DNA from: Nitrospira sp. CG24E
GTDB taxonomy: Bacteria; Nitrospirota; Nitrospiria; Nitrospirales; Nitrospiraceae
DNA length: 44,539 nucleotides
NCBI GenBank assembly: GCA_002869895.2
Contig: NEWP02000027.1
Coordinates: forward strand, 31,545-76,083
Direction of reading: 5' to 3'
In this document: piece after piece, positions 42,852-44,539 of the stretch
Position numbering within the stretch: the stretch's first letter is position 1
Layout: each line of letters starts with the position of its first letter
Translations under genes and position numbers: made by a program
Notes under the pieces: model-generated
Databases searched by the model: none
Seen by the model: only the letters and a program-made list of their open reading frames with translations
What the model was told of the DNA's origin: nothing

Positions 42852-43262
42852 ATGGAAGCGGTGCCTCACACAACTCGGCAAGGTGTAATGTTTCAGGTGT
42901 TTTGGTACTGGGTGCCGGTGGTTCTGTATGCCGGAGTGATTTTTTACTTTTCGGCGCAATCTCATCCGGACGATGGTCTGCCCTCGTTCTTGTTCGAAGA
43001 GATCAGCGACAAGGTGTTGCATGCGGTGGAGTACGCCGGCCTTGCGGCGCTCTGCTACCGGGCCTTCCGTTGGGGCGTGACCGGGCAGGCGGCGTCGCGT
43101 GCACTCATTTTCGCCATCGTGACGGCCTCCCTGTATGGGATAACGGATGAAGTGCACCAAATTTTTGTCCCCTTCCGCGAATCGGGCTGGCAGGATTGGC
43201 TGGCCGATACCATCGGCGCCATCATCGGAGCGACAAGCTGGCGGTTCATCAGGCCGAAATAA
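42852..43262 (+). CDS. VanZ-like membrane protein
   Basis: 136 aa, GGAAGAG upstream of ATG 42852. About four transmembrane helices: VFWYWVPVVLYAGVIFYFSA, VEYAGLAALCYRAF, ALIFAIVTASLYGITDEVHQ and WLADTIGAIIGATSW. The core VanZ-family pattern is visible: DKVLHAVEYAGLA and YGITDEVHQIFVPFRESGWQ followed by DWLADTIGA. The family includes VanZ of teicoplanin resistance, but most members have no proven role; none is implied here. It is followed by a 9-nt repeat array. Confidence 0.88.
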   Translation: MEAVPHTTRQGVMFQVFWYWVPVVLYAGVIFYFSAQSHPDDGLPSFLFEEISDKVLHAVEYAGLAALCYRAFRWGVTGQAASRALIFAIVTASLYGITDEVHQIFVPFRESGWQDWLADTIGAIIGATSWRFIRPK

Positions 43263-43269
43263 GCAACCG

Positions 43270-43388
43270 CGCGACGAGCGTGATGGGCGAGAAACGCGGG
43301 ACGGGTTGATCTGGTCTCTCTGGTCTTTCTGGTTTTTTCGGTCATCCGGTCCTGAGAACCAGACAGACTGAACGGACCAGATCAACTG
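43270..43388. repeat. 9-nt-periodic inverted array after the VanZ-like gene
   Basis: Units from 43270: GCGCGACGA, GCGTGATGG, GCGAGAAAC, GCGGGACGG, GTTGATCTG, then GTCTCTG (7 nt), GTCTTTCTG, GTTTTTTCG, two 8-nt units, and the inverted half AACCAGACA, GACTGAACG, GACCAGATC, AACTGAAG. GTTGATCTGGTC (43306-43317) and GACCAGATCAAC (43374-43385) are perfectly complementary. It combines the GC-rich flavour of 33283-33426 with the TTGG/AACC flavour of the other arrays. Confidence 0.83.
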
Positions 43389-43405
43389 AAGCCTGGAGAA
43401 ACGGT

Positions 43406-43618
43406 ATGGCCGAAAAATTAAAGGTCTGGTTTGATCCGGAGGCTGACTATCTTGAGGTACAGTTTCGTGAGGCGCCAGGTTTCATGCGCGCCACAGCACA
43501 TGATGCCGTCATGGAGCGGGTGGATGGACAGGGGCATGTGCTCGGGTTCAGCGTGCTAGGAGTCAGTCGGTTTCGCAAAGACCATCCGCTGGAAGCTGAA
43601 CTTGTCTCTGGGGAATAA
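43406..43618 (+). CDS. DUF2283 family protein
   Basis: 70 aa, GGAG 9 nt upstream of ATG 43406. The sequence (LKVWFDPEADYLEVQF, MERVDGQGHVLGFSVLGVS) matches the small DUF2283 fold, a short beta-rich domain often found near toxin-antitoxin or hypothetical genes. No function is established. It stands between two repeat or gap regions. Confidence 0.85.
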   Translation: MAEKLKVWFDPEADYLEVQFREAPGFMRATAHDAVMERVDGQGHVLGFSVLGVSRFRKDHPLEAELVSGE

Positions 43619-44150
43619 TTCCCTCATCGCCGCCTGAAAGGCGTGGGCTCCCGTCTATCGTTACCGCACCATTGAGCGTTGCCCCACACTGTGGGCCTTC
43701 TCTAATCGGTACTTCCTTCTCAAAGGCAGCCTGCTCGATCCTTGCGTGCGCGCGTCGAATGTGCACATTCCAATTATCTGCGCCTCTCTTTAGAAGGCGT
43801 GGTCGAGGCTGCCCTTTACGGCGCCTATAGTCTCTTCGTTTTTTCCAGCCCATTGGGAGGGTCGTCAGGGTGACTCCAACTGCGGACGTCGAACGAGATT
43901 GCAGCTGTTCCTTCCAAGCTCGCTTGTTACCTTTCAGGGATGGTGGCTGAGTGATCTTCCACTGCGCGCGACTTTCTCACCCGCCCACCCACTGGCATGC
44001 CGAGATATGCCATTAGCCCGTGCGAGGGCCTTCTCAGGCCGCGCGTTGCGCGAGCACGGAAGATCATCAGGCTCCATCCCCGCCCCCCTCTCGCCCTCAT
44101 CTCCATGATTGCAGTATGATACGACTCCTTATTCAAATCAGGAGCCCTGC
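43619..44150. other. Gap without a convincing gene
   Basis: About 530 bp. A minus-strand frame at 43563-43853 overlaps the DUF2283 gene and has no ribosome site. I see no RNA gene or known repeat; possibly eroded coding sequence. Confidence 0.4.
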
Positions 44151-44539
44151 ATGTTGGAACAACGTATCGAAGAAGTGAACAAGGCGAACCACGCGTTCTA
44201 TACTGCCTTTGGAAATCTCGACATCGGCGAGATGGATACGATTTGGGCGCACCAGGATTATGTGACCTGCATCCATCCAGGCTGGTCGTTGCGGTCTGGC
44301 TGGCCGTCCGTGCGCGACTCATGGGTACTAATTTTCAATAACACATTCTCGATGACCTTCGAGCTTACCGACGTCACGGTGCAGGTGGCAGGCGATATGG
44401 CTTGGGTTGTCTGCGTCGAGCACATCACCACCCAGCAATCTGATGAACCGCAGCAGGCGCAGGTGTTAGCCACGAATCTCTTCGAGTGGATCGGGGATGA
44501 GTGGTTGCTGATACATCATCATGGCAGTGCGGTCATGGG
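44151..44539 (+). CDS. SnoaL-like/DUF4440-type protein, truncated by the window edge
   Basis: 129 complete codons without a stop; it continues beyond the window. AGGAG lies 8-9 nt before ATG 44151. The product starts MLEQRIEEVNKANHAFYTAF, has LDIGEMDTIWAHQDYVTCIHP, and ends the visible part with EWLLIHHHGSAVM. This is the cone-shaped nuclear-transport-factor-2-like fold: a helix-rich N-terminus with a beta-sheet and the W-x-HHHxS C-terminal motif. Members are small ligand-binding or isomerase proteins of unclear role. Confidence 0.85.
   Translation, partial: MLEQRIEEVNKANHAFYTAFGNLDIGEMDTIWAHQDYVTCIHPGWSLRSGWPSVRDSWVLIFNNTFSMTFELTDVTVQVAGDMAWVVCVEHITTQQSDEPQQAQVLATNLFEWIGDEWLLIHHHGSAVM

Noticed and set aside
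43563-43853. Minus-strand hypothetical gene
   Set aside because: It overlaps the DUF2283 gene, lacks a ribosome site, and matches nothing I know.

Overview
The window looks like chromosomal core sequence from a Gram-negative, free-living bacterium, moderately GC-rich by eye. The gene mix is a class V serine/alanine-glyoxylate aminotransferase next to serA, a hisZ-like gene, an intein-bearing dnaB, a pilA-TPR-ABC transporter cluster, a TtuA-type tRNA thiolase and many lipoproteins. Together with the style of the intergenic repeats it suggests Nitrospirota (Nitrospira-like). No rRNA or nitrification marker is present, so the genus is inference.

Layout. 1-5.2 kb: Tat-exported molybdopterin protein, an unknown lipoprotein, a membrane thioredoxin, a MarR regulator with a Cys-rich tail, and a divergent pair of small lipoproteins. 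5.3-9.8 kb: tRNA-Glu, a 48-aa membrane peptide, a ten-repeat ankyrin protein, a SUMF1-like protein and a membrane-anchored cytochrome c. 9.8-16 kb: pilT-pilU and bioF on the minus strand, a YfgM-like TPR protein, and a LysM lytic transglycosylase. 16-25 kb: aminotransferase, serA, hisZ-like gene and dnaB (421-aa intein), then a large TPR lipoprotein. 25-31.5 kb: pilA behind a putative sigma-54 promoter, a PilGHI-like TPR/ABC set, a DegT/DnrJ aminotransferase and a DegP-like protease. 31.5-42.8 kb, minus strand: ilvD, a Spy-like protein, a dnaJ paralogue with half a zinc finger, ttuA, a ThiS-like sulfur carrier, a tRNA nucleotidyltransferase, galT and a GH57 glycosidase. 42.8 kb to the end: VanZ-like, DUF2283 and a SnoaL-like gene cut by the window edge.

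The most unusual content is between the genes. At least nine intergenic stretches are built from short words repeated with a strict 7-nt or 9-nt period. In most of them the array runs into its own inverted copy, giving long imperfect hairpins. The words differ from locus to locus while the architecture is kept. Several 9-nt arrays carry a boundary motif (CTAGCAGgATGCTGAAAAAG) that also begins a separate ~125-bp hairpin repeat, whose two full copies show compensatory changes in the terminal stem. In two genes the stop codon lies inside the boundary motif, and in one gene an array arm encodes much of a signal peptide. I know of no published description of these elements; that is a limit of my knowledge, not a search result.

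Functional themes: type IV pili (pilT, pilU, pilA, pilGHI-like), envelope lipoproteins and peptidoglycan turnover, serine/glycine, histidine, branched-chain amino acid and biotin synthesis, tRNA maturation and thiolation (tRNA-Glu, nucleotidyltransferase, TtuA plus carrier), and polysaccharide metabolism (galT, GH57).
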